A stretch of DNA of 64,000 nucleotides, taken from NCBI RefSeq assembly GCF_022829405.1, contig NZ_JAKSXW010000121.1, positions 1 through 64,000 on the forward strand, given 5' to 3'. The translations under genes and the position numbers were made by a program. The notes under the pieces were generated by a model. That model made no database searches, was not told the DNA's origin, and worked only from the letters and a program-made list of their open reading frames with translations. Source of the stretch: Methylobacterium sp. J-076 (lineage in GTDB: Bacteria; Pseudomonadota; Alphaproteobacteria; Rhizobiales; Beijerinckiaceae). This document shows, piece by piece, positions 38,602 to 48,379 of the stretch (its first letter is position 1; each line of letters begins with the position of its first letter).

Positions 38602-39426
38602 ATGGCTTCCATCCCGACGCTCAGCCTGAACGACGGACGCACCATCCCGCAGGTCGGCTATGGCTGCTGGCAGATCGCGGAGGATCAGGCGCCGGACCTC
38701 GTGCGGCAGGCCCTCGCGGCGGGATACCGCCTCATCGACACCGCGGCGGCGTACGGGAACGAGGCCGGCGTCGGCAAAGGCCTTCGCGAATCGGGCGTGC
38801 CCCGCGAGCAGGTCTTCGTGACGACGAAGCTTTGGAACGACCGCCAGGGGCCGGATGCCGCCAAGGCGTTCGAGGAGAGCCGGACAAAGCTCGGGCTCGA
38901 TTACGTCGACCTCTACCTCATCCACTGGCCCTGCCCGCAGAAGCGGCTGTTCGTGGAGACGTGGAAGGCGATGATCGCCTTGCGGGACGAGGGGAAGATC
39001 CGGTCCATCGGCGTGTCGAACTTCACCGACGAGCACCTCGCCACCCTGATTGGCGAGACGGGGGTGACTCCCGCCGTCAACCAGATCGAGCTGCACCCCT
39101 ACTTCCAGCGCGCCGACGCCCGCGCCGCAGACAGGGCTCGCGGGATCGTGACCGAATCCTGGAGCCCCCTCGGGCGAGGCCAGGAACTCAAGGATCCGGC
39201 CATCGCCGCGATCGCCGAGGCGCATGGAAAGACCCCCGCCCAGGTGGTGCTGCGCTGGCACACGCAGGTCGGCTGCGTGGTGATTCCGAAGAGCGCCCAT
39301 CCGCAGCGCATCGTGGAGAACATTTCCCTGTTCGATTTCGAGCTGAGTGCCGGGGACATGGAGAAGATCGGCAAGCTCGATAGGGCCGATGGCCGGATCG
39401 GCCCCGATCCGGCGACCTTCTGCTGA
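38602..39426 (+). CDS. aldo/keto reductase
   Basis: A 274-residue (beta/alpha)8 NADPH oxidoreductase. The catalytic tetrad is visible: Asp in RLIDTAAAYGNE, Tyr in the same run, Lys in TTKLWND and His in LIHWPCP. GVSNFTDEH and VIPKSAHPQR are the phosphate-binding motifs. It reduces aldehydes and ketones (2,5-diketo-gluconate reductase type by similarity). It diverges from paoA across 199 bases, so an aldehyde-detoxification pairing is possible but inferred. Confidence 0.92.
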   Translation: MASIPTLSLNDGRTIPQVGYGCWQIAEDQAPDLVRQALAAGYRLIDTAAAYGNEAGVGKGLRESGVPREQVFVTTKLWNDRQGPDAAKAFEESRTKLGLDYVDLYLIHWPCPQKRLFVETWKAMIALRDEGKIRSIGVSNFTDEHLATLIGETGVTPAVNQIELHPYFQRADARAADRARGIVTESWSPLGRGQELKDPAIAAIAEAHGKTPAQVVLRWHTQVGCVVIPKSAHPQRIVENISLFDFELSAGDMEKIGKLDRADGRIGPDPATFC

Positions 39427-39573
39427 CGATCGCAGAAATGCGGGCCGCCTGACGGGGCTCGCGTCGCCGCCGGCTGGGGGCGAGGCGCACCGCGGCGGCA
39501 CGGCGTTCCCAGGGTGGGTTGCCGCGGGAGGAGGATGCCGCAGCGCACCCTGACAAATGCGCCGCAAAAGATT

Positions 39574-39592
39574 TATGCTCAAGTCTAGCATA
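39574..39592. promoter_or_regulatory. operator-like palindrome 1 upstream of nadA
   Basis: TATGCTCAAGTCTAGCATA is an imperfect palindrome (TATGCT...AGCATA). It resembles the second site 59 bases downstream. The core ATGCTC and its mirror are reminiscent of the alphaproteobacterial NadQ motif for NAD-biosynthesis repression, from memory of the family. Confidence 0.55.
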
Positions 39593-39633
39593 TCTAGACA
39601 GGGGCACGGCGGGCTCATAAGTTAGGCGGCACA

Positions 39634-39650
39634 ATGCTCAAAGTGAGCAT
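39634..39650. promoter_or_regulatory. operator-like palindrome 2 upstream of nadA
   Basis: ATGCTCA-AAG-TGAGCAT is a perfect 7-bp inverted repeat, ending 14 bases before the nadA start and adjoining the ribosome binding site GGAGGA. Its position would block transcription start or elongation. Together with site 1 it forms a paired operator. Confidence 0.65.
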
Positions 39651-39664
39651 AATTGGAGGACGCC

Positions 39665-40678
39665 ATGACGGCGACCGTCGCGCCCGTTTCCCGGATGCCG
39701 GGGACCCTTCCTCTGCCCGACCTCTATGCGCGGGTGAGCCGTCACGTCCCGGCGATCGAGTGGCCGGCGCTGGCCCCCGACATCGAGGCGATCCTGCGCC
39801 TCAAGCGTGAGCGCAACGCCGTCATCCTGGCCCACAACTATCAGGCGCCGGAGATCTTCCACACCGTGGCGGACATCGTCGGCGACAGCCTCGCCCTGGC
39901 GCGGGAGGCGGTGACCGTCGATGCGGATGTCATCGTGCTGGCCGGCGTCCACTTCATGGCCGAGACGGCCAAGCTCCTGAACCCGTCGAAGACGGTGCTG
40001 ATCCCGGACATGGCCGCGGGCTGTTCGCTGGCGGATTCGATCACCGCCGAGGACGTGCGCGGCCTGCGCCGGAGGTACCCCGGCGTGCCGATCGTGACCT
40101 ACGTGAACACCTCCGCCGCGGTGAAGGCCGAATCGGACCTGTGCTGCACCAGCGGCAATGCGGTCGCCGTGGTGCGGTCCCTGAACGCGCCGCGGGTGCT
40201 GATGATCCCGGACGAGTTCCTGGCGCAGAACGTCCAGGCCGAGGTGCCGGATGTCGAGATCCTGACCTGGGCCGGGCATTGCGAGGTGCACGAGCGCTTC
40301 ACGCCCGCCGACATCCGCGACGTGCGCGAGAGCTACCCCGGCGTCACCGTCATCGCCCACCCGGAATGCCCACCGGACGTGGTCGCCGAATCGGACTTCT
40401 CCGGTTCGACGGCGATGATGATGGACTTCGTGGTGCAGAAGCGGCCCGCGCAGGTCGTCCTCGTCACCGAATGCTCGATGGCCGACAACATCGCGGCCCA
40501 GAACCCGGACATCGAGTTCATCAAGCCCTGCAACATGTGCCCGCACATGAAGCGGATGAGCCTGCGCAACATCCGTCGCTCCCTGGAGACGCTGGCCCAC
40601 GAAGTCACGGTCGATCCCGCCCTGGCGGACAGGGCCCGGGCCGCGGTGGAGCGCATGCTGGCGGTGAAGACGCGATGA
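39665..40678 (+). CDS. nadA: quinolinate synthase A
   Basis: A 337-residue [4Fe-4S] enzyme that condenses iminoaspartate with dihydroxyacetone phosphate. Cluster cysteines are in [18 protein letters not shown] and [29 protein letters not shown] and VTECSM are further family motifs. ATG 39665 follows GGAGGA; TTG 39653 is rejected. It overlaps nadB by ATGA. It is likely controlled by the two palindromes upstream. Confidence 0.96.
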   Translation: MTATVAPVSRMPGTLPLPDLYARVSRHVPAIEWPALAPDIEAILRLKRERNAVILAHNYQAPEIFHTVADIVGDSLALAREAVTVDADVIVLAGVHFMAETAKLLNPSKTVLIPDMAAGCSLADSITAEDVRGLRRRYPGVPIVTYVNTSAAVKAESDLCCTSGNAVAVVRSLNAPRVLMIPDEFLAQNVQAEVPDVEILTWAGHCEVHERFTPADIRDVRESYPGVTVIAHPECPPDVVAESDFSGSTAMMMDFVVQKRPAQVVLVTECSMADNIAAQNPDIEFIKPCNMCPHMKRMSLRNIRRSLETLAHEVTVDPALADRARAAVERMLAVKTR

Positions 40679-42171
40679 ACGCCTTCTCCCGCAACCCTGC
40701 CGACCGGGTCGTCGTGGTCGGCGGCGGCGTCGCCGGCCTCAGCACCGCCCTGCGGCTCGCGCCGCGCCCGGTCACCCTCGTCACCGCTGCCCCGCTCGGC
40801 TCCGGCACCGCCACCGGCTGGGCGCAGGGCGGTATCGCCTCGGCCATGGGGCCGGACGATTCGGCCGCCCTCCACGCAGCCGACACGGGCGCCGCCGGCG
40901 CCGGCCTGACCGAGCCGGACGTGGCCCTGCGCATCGTGGCCGAGGGGCCGCGGCTGATCGACTGGCTGGTGCGCCTCGGCGCGCCGTTCGACCGCGCGGA
41001 GGACGGTGCCCTGGCCCTCGGGCTGGAGGCCGCCCACAGCCGCCGCCGGATCGTGCGGGCGGGGGGCGATTCCACCGGGGCGCGGGTCCTCGAAACCCTC
41101 GTCCAGGCGGTGCGGAACTCCCCCTGGATCGAGGTCGTCACCGCGGCGGTGACCGACCTGCTGCGCGACGAGAAGGGCGCCGTCGCCGGCGTCGTGGCCG
41201 AGAGCGATGGGGCGCGGTTCCGCATCCCCGCCTGCGCGGTGGTGCTGGCCACGGGGGGCCTCGGCGGGCTCTACGCCTCCACCACCAATCCCCCCGGCGC
41301 CGTCGGCCGGGGGCTCGCCCTGGCGGCGCGGGCCGGGGCGGTGATGCGCGACATGGAGTTCGTGCAGTTCCACCCCACCGCCATCGCGGCGGGGCGCGAT
41401 CCGATGCCGCTGGCCACCGAGGCCCTGCGCGGCGAGGGCGCGACGCTCATCGACGAGACCGGTGCCGCCGTGATGGCCGGCATCGCCGGGGGCGACCTCG
41501 CCCCGCGGGACGTCGTCGCCCGGGGCATCTTCCAGGCCCTGCAGCGGGGGCGGACGGTCTACCTCGATGCCCGCGGCGCCTTGGGCGCGGCGATGCCGAC
41601 GCGCTTTCCGACCGTGGCGGCGCTCTGCGCCGCGGCCGGCATCGACCCCGCACACCAGCCGATCCCGGTGCGGCCGGCGGCGCATTATCACATGGGCGGC
41701 GTGAAGGTGGACGGCGCTGGCGCCACCAGCGTCCCAGGCCTCTACGCCTGCGGCGAGGTCTCCTCGACGGGGCTGCACGGGGCGAACCGCCTCGCCAGCA
41801 ACTCGCTGCTCGAAGGCCTCGCCTATGCGGTTTTCATCGCGGACGGGCTCGATGCGCCGGCCCCCGGCCGGATCGTGCCGGAGACGGCGGAGCGGCGCCC
41901 GGGCTCGGACCTCCCCGCGATCCGGTCGCTGATGGAGGCCCAGGTCGGCGTCGTGCGCGAGGCGGCGGGGCTCGCCGCCGCCGTCGAGGTGCTGGCACCC
42001 GACGTCGCCACCTGCGATGCGGCCCTCGTCGCGTCCCTGTTGGCGCGCGCTGCGCTCGCCCGGGAGGAGAGCCGCGGCGCCCACTGGCGCAGCGACCGCC
42101 CCCATCAGATGCCCGCCCGCCACACCGAGACGGTGCCGGACCGGGCCGGCATCCCCGCGCTCGCCGAGTGA
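40675..42171 (+). CDS. nadB: L-aspartate oxidase
   Basis: A 498-residue FAD enzyme that oxidises L-aspartate to iminoaspartate, the substrate of NadA. FAD motif [44 protein letters not shown] and NSLLEGL match the fumarate-reductase-like family. The end of the protein lacks a longer C-terminal extension seen in some homologues. Coupled with nadA and followed after ten bases by nadC. Confidence 0.95.
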   Translation: MNAFSRNPADRVVVVGGGVAGLSTALRLAPRPVTLVTAAPLGSGTATGWAQGGIASAMGPDDSAALHAADTGAAGAGLTEPDVALRIVAEGPRLIDWLVRLGAPFDRAEDGALALGLEAAHSRRRIVRAGGDSTGARVLETLVQAVRNSPWIEVVTAAVTDLLRDEKGAVAGVVAESDGARFRIPACAVVLATGGLGGLYASTTNPPGAVGRGLALAARAGAVMRDMEFVQFHPTAIAAGRDPMPLATEALRGEGATLIDETGAAVMAGIAGGDLAPRDVVARGIFQALQRGRTVYLDARGALGAAMPTRFPTVAALCAAAGIDPAHQPIPVRPAAHYHMGGVKVDGAGATSVPGLYACGEVSSTGLHGANRLASNSLLEGLAYAVFIADGLDAPAPGRIVPETAERRPGSDLPAIRSLMEAQVGVVREAAGLAAAVEVLAPDVATCDAALVASLLARAALAREESRGAHWRSDRPHQMPARHTETVPDRAGIPALAE

Positions 42172-42181
42172 GAGGCTTCCC

Positions 42182-43036
42182 GTGACCGACATCCTCCCCC
42201 TGCCGCGGCTCCTCGTGGAGCCGATCGTCCGCGCGGCCCTCGTCGAGGACCTCGGCCGGGCGGGCGACATCACCACGGACGCCATCGTGCCGCCGGGCGC
42301 CCGGATGAAGGGCGTCATTGCCGCCCGGCAAGCGGGCGTGATCTCCGGCACGGACGCGGCGGCCATCGCCTTCGCTCTCATCGACCCCGAGGTGAGCGTG
42401 GCGGTGGAGCGCGGTGACGGTGCGCAGGTCTCCCCCGGCGACGTGGTGCTCCACCTCGAAGGGCCGGCGCGGGCGATCCTCACCGCGGAGCGTGTCGCCC
42501 TCAATCTGCTGTGCCGGATGTCCGGGGTCGCCACCGCGACCCACGGCCTCGTGGAGGCGGCCCGGCCGCACGGCAAGGCGTCCATCGTCTGCACCCGCAA
42601 GACGACGCCCGGCCTGCGCTCGCTGGAAAAGCACGCCGTGCGGGCCGGGGGCGGCTCGAACCACCGCTTCGGCCTCGATGACGCGGTGCTCATCAAGGAC
42701 AACCATATCGCCGTGGCCGGCGGCGTCCGGCACGCGATCGAGCGGGCGAAGGCCAGGGCGGGGCATCTCGTGAAGATCGAGTGCGAGGTGGACACCCTCG
42801 ATCAGCTCCAGGAGGCCCTGTCGGTGGGCGTGGACGCCCTGCTCCTCGACAACATGGACCCGGCGACCCTCGCCCGGGCCGTGACGCTGATCGACGGCCG
42901 CGCCCTGGCGGAGGCGTCGGGCCGGATCACCCGGGAGACGGTGGGGGCGGTGGCGGCCTCCGGCGTGGACCTGATCTCCTGCGGCTGGATCACCCACAGC
43001 GCAGCGATCATCGATCTCGGGCTCGACGCCGCCTGA
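42182..43036 (+). CDS. nadC: nicotinate-nucleotide diphosphorylase (carboxylating)
   Basis: A 284-residue quinolinate phosphoribosyltransferase. Key motifs are CTRKTTPGLRSLEKHAV, GGGSNHRFGLDD, VLIKDNHI and DALLLDNMDP. It makes nicotinate mononucleotide from quinolinate and PRPP, completing the nadABC de novo route. GTG 42182 follows GAGAGGC. The sequence coding for its C-terminus (SAAIIDLGLDAA) reappears in the repeats just downstream. Confidence 0.95.
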   Translation: MTDILPLPRLLVEPIVRAALVEDLGRAGDITTDAIVPPGARMKGVIAARQAGVISGTDAAAIAFALIDPEVSVAVERGDGAQVSPGDVVLHLEGPARAILTAERVALNLLCRMSGVATATHGLVEAARPHGKASIVCTRKTTPGLRSLEKHAVRAGGGSNHRFGLDDAVLIKDNHIAVAGGVRHAIERAKARAGHLVKIECEVDTLDQLQEALSVGVDALLLDNMDPATLARAVTLIDGRALAEASGRITRETVGAVAASGVDLISCGWITHSAAIIDLGLDAA

Positions 43037-43090
43037 CGCGGCCTCCGGCGTCATCGCGCGTTTCCTCCGCCGTCTTTGCCCCGTCTCTCC

Positions 43091-43545
43091 GCCGTCATTG
43101 CGAGCGTGAGCGAACCAATCCAGTCGGCACCGCCCTCTCCGGACGGGTCGCGCCCTGGATTGCTTCGGCTCCGCCTCGCAATGACGGTGGTTGGATCATC
43201 CCATCCGGCGGCGATCATCGATCTGGCGCGTGCGGCCCGACAGCCCCGCCGCCCTTGCCCTTCCCTCCGCCGTCATTGCGAGCGTGAGCGAAGCAATCCA
43301 GTCGGCACCGCCCTCTCCGGACGGGTCGCGCCCTGGATTGCTTCGGCTTCGCCTCGCAATGACGGTGGCTGGATGACTCCGTCGGCGGCGATCATCGACT
43401 GGGGGCACGCGTAGCCTGACAGCCCCGCCGTCCTTGCCCTTCCCCCCGCCGTCATTGCGAGCGTAAGCGAAGCAATCCAGTCGGCACCGCCCCCTCCGGA
43501 CGGGTCGCGTCCTGGATTGCTTCGGCTCCGCCTCGCAATGACGGT
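43091..43545. repeat. tandem array of three palindromic repeats (period about 179)
   Basis: Three near-identical 96-base palindromic units (43091-43188, 43270-43366, 43450-43545). Each begins CCGTCATTGCGAGCG and ends CGCCTCGCAATGACGGT, with a mirrored centre CAATCCAG...CTGGATTG. The 80-base spacers also repeat, and include GGCGATCATCGA similar to the nadC 3 end. The 588 bases from nadC to htpG hold no gene; small ORFs such as translations with IARRSRSNP are repeat artefacts. Confidence 0.9.
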
Positions 43546-43624
43546 GTGAGCCCTCATTGAAAACTGCCGAGCCCGCGCGCATATGCGCGGCGCATTTTCC
43601 TCAACCGAACCGGAGCTTCCTCCC

Positions 43625-45463
43625 GTGAGCGAGACGATCGAGCGGCATGAATTCGGCGCGGAGGTGGGCCGCCTCCTCGACCTCGTGGTGCACGCGCTCT
43701 ACTCCGACCGTGAGATCTTCCTGCGCGAGCTGGTCGCCAACGCCGCCGACGCCATGGACCGGCGCCGCTTCGAGGCCCTGACCAGTGCGGCGAGCGCCCT
43801 GCCGCCGGACGCCAAGGTCCGCATCGTCCCCGACAAGGACGCCCGCACCCTGACCATCTCCGATGCCGGCATCGGCATGGGCAAGGACGACCTCGCCTCC
43901 AGCCTCGGCACCATCGCCCGCTCGGGCACCCGCGCCTTCTCGCAGACCCTCGAAGCGGCCAAGGCCGAGGAGCGGCCGAGCCTGATCGGACAGTTCGGCG
44001 TTGGCTTCTACTCGGCCTTCATGGTCGCCGACCGGGTGAGCGTCACCTCCCGCAAGGTCGGGGCGGACGAGGCCTGGACCTGGGCCTCGGAGGGCCAGGG
44101 CAGCTACACCCTGGAGCCCGGCACCCGGGCCGAGCCGGGCACCGACATCGTCCTCCACATCAAGGCGGATGCCGACGAGTATCTGGAGCCCCACAGGCTC
44201 GATCACCTCGTGCGGAAATGGGCGGATTTCATCACCGTGCCGGTGGCGATCGTCCGCGACGGCAAGGACGAGGCGGCCAACCAGGGCACCGCCCTGTGGC
44301 GCAAGCCGAAATCCGAGATCACCGAAGAGCAGTACGCGGAGTTCTACCACTCGCTCGGCATGAACTTCGACACGCCCTGGGCGACGCTGCATTGGCGGGC
44401 CGAGGGGCAGCTCGAATTCTCCGCGCTGCTGTTCGTGCCGGGCATGAAGCCGTTCCAGGCCCTCGAAGGCGAGCGCCAGAGCAAGGTGCGTCTGCATGTC
44501 CGCCGGATGTTCATCACCGACGAGGCCGAGCTGCTGCCGTCCTGGCTGCGCTTCGTGCAGGGCGTGGTGGACACCGAGGACCTGCCCCTCAACGTCTCCC
44601 GCGAGATGCTGCAATCGACCCCGGCCCTGGCCCGCATCCGCAAGGCCGTGACCGGGCGGGTCGTGACCGAACTCACCAACCGCGCCAAGAAGGGCGAGGA
44701 TTACGAGAGCTTCTGGGAAAATTTCGGCCCCATCCTGAAGGAAGGCATCTACGAGGATTTCGAGCGCCGCCCGGAGATCGCCCCGCTGCTCCGCTTCCGC
44801 TCCTCCGCGGTCGAGGGCTGGACGTCGCTGGCCGACTACATCTCCCGGATGAAGGACGGCCAGGAGGCCATCTACTACCTCGTGGCCGACGATGCCGAGG
44901 CCCTGAAGTCCTCCGCGCAGCTCGAAGGGTTCCGCGCCCGCGGCCTCGAAGTGTTGCTGCTTTCCGACCACGTCGATGCGTTCTGGCCTGAGCAGCTGGG
45001 GACCTTCGAGGGCAAGGCCCTTCGCTCGGTCACGAAGGGCAACCTCGACCTGTCGAAATTCGTCCCCGAGGGCGGGGACGTGGCGCCGGCCGAGGGGCTC
45101 GACGCCTTCGTGGCGGCGGTGAAGACCGCCCTCGCCGACGAGGTGGCCGACGTGCGCCTGACCGATCGGCTGGTGGACAGTGCGGTGGTGCTGTCGGCCG
45201 GCGGCGCCGGTCCCGACCTCCAGATGCAACGGCTGCTGCGCCGGGCCGGACGGGCGGGCGCGGGCAAGCCTGCGCTCGAGATCAACCCGCGCCACGCGCT
45301 GATCCGGGCGCTGGCCGCCGCGCCCGAATCAGAGGTGCCGGAGGCCGCGGGGATGCTCCTCGACCTCGCGCGGATCCAGGATGGCGACAGCCCCCGGGAC
45401 CCCGCCGCCTTCGCCCGAAAGGTCGCCGCTTCACTCGCCGAAGCCCGGTCCGGGGGCGCCTGA
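43625..45463 (+). CDS. htpG: Hsp90-family chaperone HtpG
   Basis: A 612-residue chaperone. N-terminal ATPase motifs: [32 protein letters not shown] and [11 protein letters not shown]. The middle and C-terminal dimerisation domains are of normal length. GTG 43625 is preferred over ATG 43583 because the family starts [13 protein letters not shown] and CGGAG lies upstream. It is transcribed away from the repeat array. A GC-rich hairpin follows at 45478-45502. Confidence 0.95.
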   Translation: MSETIERHEFGAEVGRLLDLVVHALYSDREIFLRELVANAADAMDRRRFEALTSAASALPPDAKVRIVPDKDARTLTISDAGIGMGKDDLASSLGTIARSGTRAFSQTLEAAKAEERPSLIGQFGVGFYSAFMVADRVSVTSRKVGADEAWTWASEGQGSYTLEPGTRAEPGTDIVLHIKADADEYLEPHRLDHLVRKWADFITVPVAIVRDGKDEAANQGTALWRKPKSEITEEQYAEFYHSLGMNFDTPWATLHWRAEGQLEFSALLFVPGMKPFQALEGERQSKVRLHVRRMFITDEAELLPSWLRFVQGVVDTEDLPLNVSREMLQSTPALARIRKAVTGRVVTELTNRAKKGEDYESFWENFGPILKEGIYEDFERRPEIAPLLRFRSSAVEGWTSLADYISRMKDGQEAIYYLVADDAEALKSSAQLEGFRARGLEVLLLSDHVDAFWPEQLGTFEGKALRSVTKGNLDLSKFVPEGGDVAPAEGLDAFVAAVKTALADEVADVRLTDRLVDSAVVLSAGGAGPDLQMQRLLRRAGRAGAGKPALEINPRHALIRALAAAPESEVPEAAGMLLDLARIQDGDSPRDPAAFARKVAASLAEARSGGA

Positions 45464-45477
45464 GTAGAATCCGTGTG

Positions 45478-45502
45478 ACGGGGCGCACGGATGGCGCCCC
45501 GT
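45478..45502 (+). terminator. hairpin after htpG
   Basis: ACGGGGCGC (45478-45486) and GCGCCCCGT (45494-45502) form a perfect 9-bp stem with a 7-base loop. There is no clear T-tract, so the efficiency is uncertain. Confidence 0.5.
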
Positions 45503-45644
45503 CGTGATTGATCATTCGGAAACGTAGGAGTCATAACTTCGCCACTCGTCCGGATCATCCCGGTCGAACGCGCGGGCGCGGTGGGGGCCGCAGGCGCACT
45601 TTCACTCCACGGCGCGGATCTCTATCCGGCCCATTGGACGCCGC

Positions 45645-46376
45645 ATGAATCTCGTCGAGGCTGAAGCCGGCAATGGACAGGCGGTCGCGGCGGCGCGAAG
45701 CCGCGTTCACGCCCATGCCTACCGCCACAGCGACCGCGTGCGGCGGCTGCGGCGGACGATTCCCATCGTCGCGGGCGGCGCCACCGCCGTGCTGCTGGCC
45801 TACATCTTCAATCCCTTCGCCCTGGGCGTGTCCGGCGTCTCCGTCGGGCCGGTGACGCTCGCCGGCACCAAGGTGAAGATGGAGAACCCGCGCCTTTCCG
45901 GCTTCCGCAAGGGTGACCGGGCCTACGAGGTGACCGCCGAGGCCGCCCTGCAGGACGTGCGCAAGCCGAGCCAGATCGAATTGCAGCAGATGCGCGGCCA
46001 CATCGCCACCGACGACCAGGGCGGCCTCGCCCGGCTCTCGGCGGCGTCCGGCCTGTTCGACAGTGCCCGCGAAGCCCTCGACCTCAAGGACGACATCCGG
46101 GTCTGGACGGACAAGGGGGAGGAGGCCCGGCTGAAGACCGCCGCCATCGCCTTCAAGACCGGCTCGATCGTCTCGAAGGACCCGGTCACCGTCACCACCG
46201 GCAAGGGCACCGTCGATGCGGACGGCCTCGACGTGGTGGAGAACGGCAAGGTGATCTCGTTCATCGGCAACGTGCACGTCCACATCAATTCCGAGACCGC
46301 GGACAAGCCGAAGGAGGACAAGCTGAAGGGCGCGATCCTCACCTCGGATGCCGACCCGGTGGAGCGCCGCCCGTGA
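45645..46376 (+). CDS. lptC: LPS export ABC transporter periplasmic protein LptC
   Basis: A 243-residue protein with a cytoplasmic tail, one transmembrane segment (TIPIVAGGATAVLLAYIFNP, about 38-57) and a periplasmic beta-jellyroll. It carries LPS from LptB2FG to LptA. The following gene lptA overlaps by four bases (GTGA), and lptB follows, the standard order. It is the first gene of the operon. Confidence 0.9.
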   Translation: MNLVEAEAGNGQAVAAARSRVHAHAYRHSDRVRRLRRTIPIVAGGATAVLLAYIFNPFALGVSGVSVGPVTLAGTKVKMENPRLSGFRKGDRAYEVTAEAALQDVRKPSQIELQQMRGHIATDDQGGLARLSAASGLFDSAREALDLKDDIRVWTDKGEEARLKTAAIAFKTGSIVSKDPVTVTTGKGTVDADGLDVVENGKVISFIGNVHVHINSETADKPKEDKLKGAILTSDADPVERRP

Positions 46377-47032
46377 CCGACCTGCGCCGCTGCGCGGTGG
46401 CCCTCTCCGTCTGCCTCGGCCTGACGGCGCCGGCCCTCGCCGAGAAATCCGCGGGAAAGGCCGATTCGTCTTCGGCGTTCGGCAATATCGGCGGCGGCGG
46501 CAAGGAGCCGATCAAGATCGACGCCGACCGGCTGGACGTGTTCGACAAGGAGAACAAGGCGATCTTCGCCGGCAACGTCGTGGCCGTGCAGGGGGAGAGC
46601 ACGATCCGGTGCTCGACCATGACCGTCTATTACAAGCGCGGGAAGGACGCCGCCGCCAAGGACAAGGCGGCGGAGGCGGGCGAGGAGCAGGCGCCCAAGA
46701 ACCCGGCCGAGAACGGCATCAAGAAGGTCGAGTGTGCCGGCCCTGTGACGGTGACGCAGAAGGACCAGGTCGCCACCGGCGACAACGCCGTGTTCGACCA
46801 GGATGCGAAGCGCATCGTGCTCACCGGCAACGTCGTGCTCAGCCAGTGCCAGAACGTCACCCGCGGCCAGCGGCTCGTCTACGACATGGCCTCCGGCCGG
46901 GCGAACATGGATCCGGTGGCGGGCGGGCGCGTCTCGGCCATGTTCGTGCCCGGTGAGAAGTCCGACGGGAAGGATACGAAGGGCAAGGGCTGCAGCGTGC
47001 CGCCGGCGAAGCCGCGGGCGCAGGCTAATTGA
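46373..47032 (+). CDS. lptA: LPS transport periplasmic protein LptA
   Basis: A 219-residue exported protein. The signal peptide is residues 1-23 (ending APALAEK). The OstA-like core has IKIDADRLDVFDKENKAIFA and GNVVAVQGESTIRCSTMTVY. A long charged insertion (KDAAAKDKAAEAGEE) precedes a second set of strands with ATGDNAVFDQDAKRIVLTGN. LptA forms the periplasmic bridge for LPS. The stop is embedded in the start of lptB (TTGA). Confidence 0.9.
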   Translation: MTDLRRCAVALSVCLGLTAPALAEKSAGKADSSSAFGNIGGGGKEPIKIDADRLDVFDKENKAIFAGNVVAVQGESTIRCSTMTVYYKRGKDAAAKDKAAEAGEEQAPKNPAENGIKKVECAGPVTVTQKDQVATGDNAVFDQDAKRIVLTGNVVLSQCQNVTRGQRLVYDMASGRANMDPVAGGRVSAMFVPGEKSDGKDTKGKGCSVPPAKPRAQAN

Positions 47033-47889
47033 GCAGCTCCGTGGCATTCGAGGCCGGGACGGCGGCGGCGGGCCGCCCCTCGCTGCTGGGGCGGCTGTTC
47101 GGCCGCAGGGCGTCGCCGTCGGCGGTGCCCGAGGGGGAGCCGCCCGGCCCGACGGAGGAGGGCGGCCCCGGGATCCTCTGGGTTCGCGGCCTGCGCAAGA
47201 GCTACGGCGCCCGCACCGTCGTCCATGAGGCGGGCCTCACGGTGCGGACCGGCGAGGCGGTGGGGCTGCTGGGCCCGAACGGCGCCGGCAAGACCACGAT
47301 CTTCTACATGATCACCGGGCTGGTGGTGGCCGACCGCGGGCAGATCACCCTCGACGGCCTGCCGATCACCCACCTGCCCATGTACCAGCGGGCGCGGCTC
47401 GGGATCGGCTACCTGCCGCAGGAAGCCTCAATCTTCCGCGGCCTCTCCGTCGAGGACAACATCAAGGCCGTGCTCGAAGTCACCGAGCCGGACCGGAAGG
47501 CGCGGGCGCACAAACTCGAATCCCTGCTGGAGGAGTTCGACATCGCGCGGCTTCGCAAGTCGCCCTCCATCGCCCTGTCGGGGGGCGAGCGGCGGCGGTG
47601 CGAGATCGCCCGGGCGCTCGCCTCCTCGCCGACCTTCATGCTGCTGGACGAGCCCTTCGCCGGCATTGACCCCATCGCGGTGGGGGACATCCAGGACCTC
47701 GTGAAGCACCTGAAGCAGCGCGGCATCGGCGTGCTGATCACCGACCACAACGTCCGCGAGACGCTGGGCCTGATCGACCGGGCCTACATCGCCCATTCGG
47801 GCCGCATCCTCACCGAGGGCACGCCCGAGGAGATCGTGGCGAATCCCGACGCGCGCCGCCTGTATCTCGGCGAAGATTTCCGGCTCTAG
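47029..47889 (+). CDS. lptB: LPS export ATPase LptB
   Basis: A 286-residue ABC ATPase with a non-conserved N-terminal tail of about 45 residues. Walker A is GPNGAGKTT, signature LSGGERRR and Walker B FMLLDEPFAGIDP. GYLPQEASIFR is typical of LptB. It drives LPS extraction from the inner membrane. The start is uncertain: TTG 47029 (overlap) or GTG 47041. The rpoN gene that often follows lptB is absent; repeats follow instead. Confidence 0.93.
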   Translation: MSSSVAFEAGTAAAGRPSLLGRLFGRRASPSAVPEGEPPGPTEEGGPGILWVRGLRKSYGARTVVHEAGLTVRTGEAVGLLGPNGAGKTTIFYMITGLVVADRGQITLDGLPITHLPMYQRARLGIGYLPQEASIFRGLSVEDNIKAVLEVTEPDRKARAHKLESLLEEFDIARLRKSPSIALSGGERRRCEIARALASSPTFMLLDEPFAGIDPIAVGDIQDLVKHLKQRGIGVLITDHNVRETLGLIDRAYIAHSGRILTEGTPEEIVANPDARRLYLGEDFRL

Positions 47890-47895
47890 CCGCCA

Positions 47896-48340
47896 TCGTC
47901 ATCGCGAGCGCGGTGGCCCAGGGCGGTAGGGCGTCTGCAGGCGTGGTGCTGCTGGATTGCTTCGCTCCGCTCGCAATGACGAGATTGGCCCGGCGAGCCG
48001 CCCACCGCGCCGTCATCGCGAGCGCAGCGAAGCGACCCAGGGTGGCGGGACGCCTGCCAGCGTAGTGCCGCTGGATTGCTTCGCTTCGCTCGCAATGACG
48101 AGATCGATCCGGCGAGCCGCCCACCGCGCCGTCATCGCGAGCGTAGCGAAGCGACCCAGGGTGGCGGGACGCCTCCCAGCGTGGCGCTGCTGGATTGCTT
48201 CACTTCGCTCGCAATGACGAGATCGGTCCGGCGAGCCGCCCACCGCGCCGTCATCGCGAGCGCAGCGAAGCGACCCAGGGTAACGGGACGTCTGCGGGTG
48301 TGGCGCCGCTGGATCGCATCCTCTCGTCGGCGATGACGGC
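47896..48340. repeat. tandem array of four palindromic repeats (period about 119)
   Basis: Four units (about 47896, 48010, 48129 and 48248). Left arm GTCATCGCGAGCGCAGCGAA then GCGACCCAGG, right arm CTGGATTGCTTCG then CTTCGCTCGCAATGACGAG; spacer GATCGGTCCGGCGAGCCGCC is also repeated. It separates the convergent lptB and DHH genes. Translations containing ERSEATQGG are repeat artefacts. No gene in 47890-48379. Confidence 0.9.
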
Positions 48341-48379
48341 CGAGGTTCCGCGCGCCGTGGTCGCGCGAAACCGGCCGCC

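Noticed and set aside
43091..43545. Possible CRISPR array
   Set aside because: Units are about 96 bases with repeated, not unique, spacers, and no cas genes are near; it is a palindromic repeat array.
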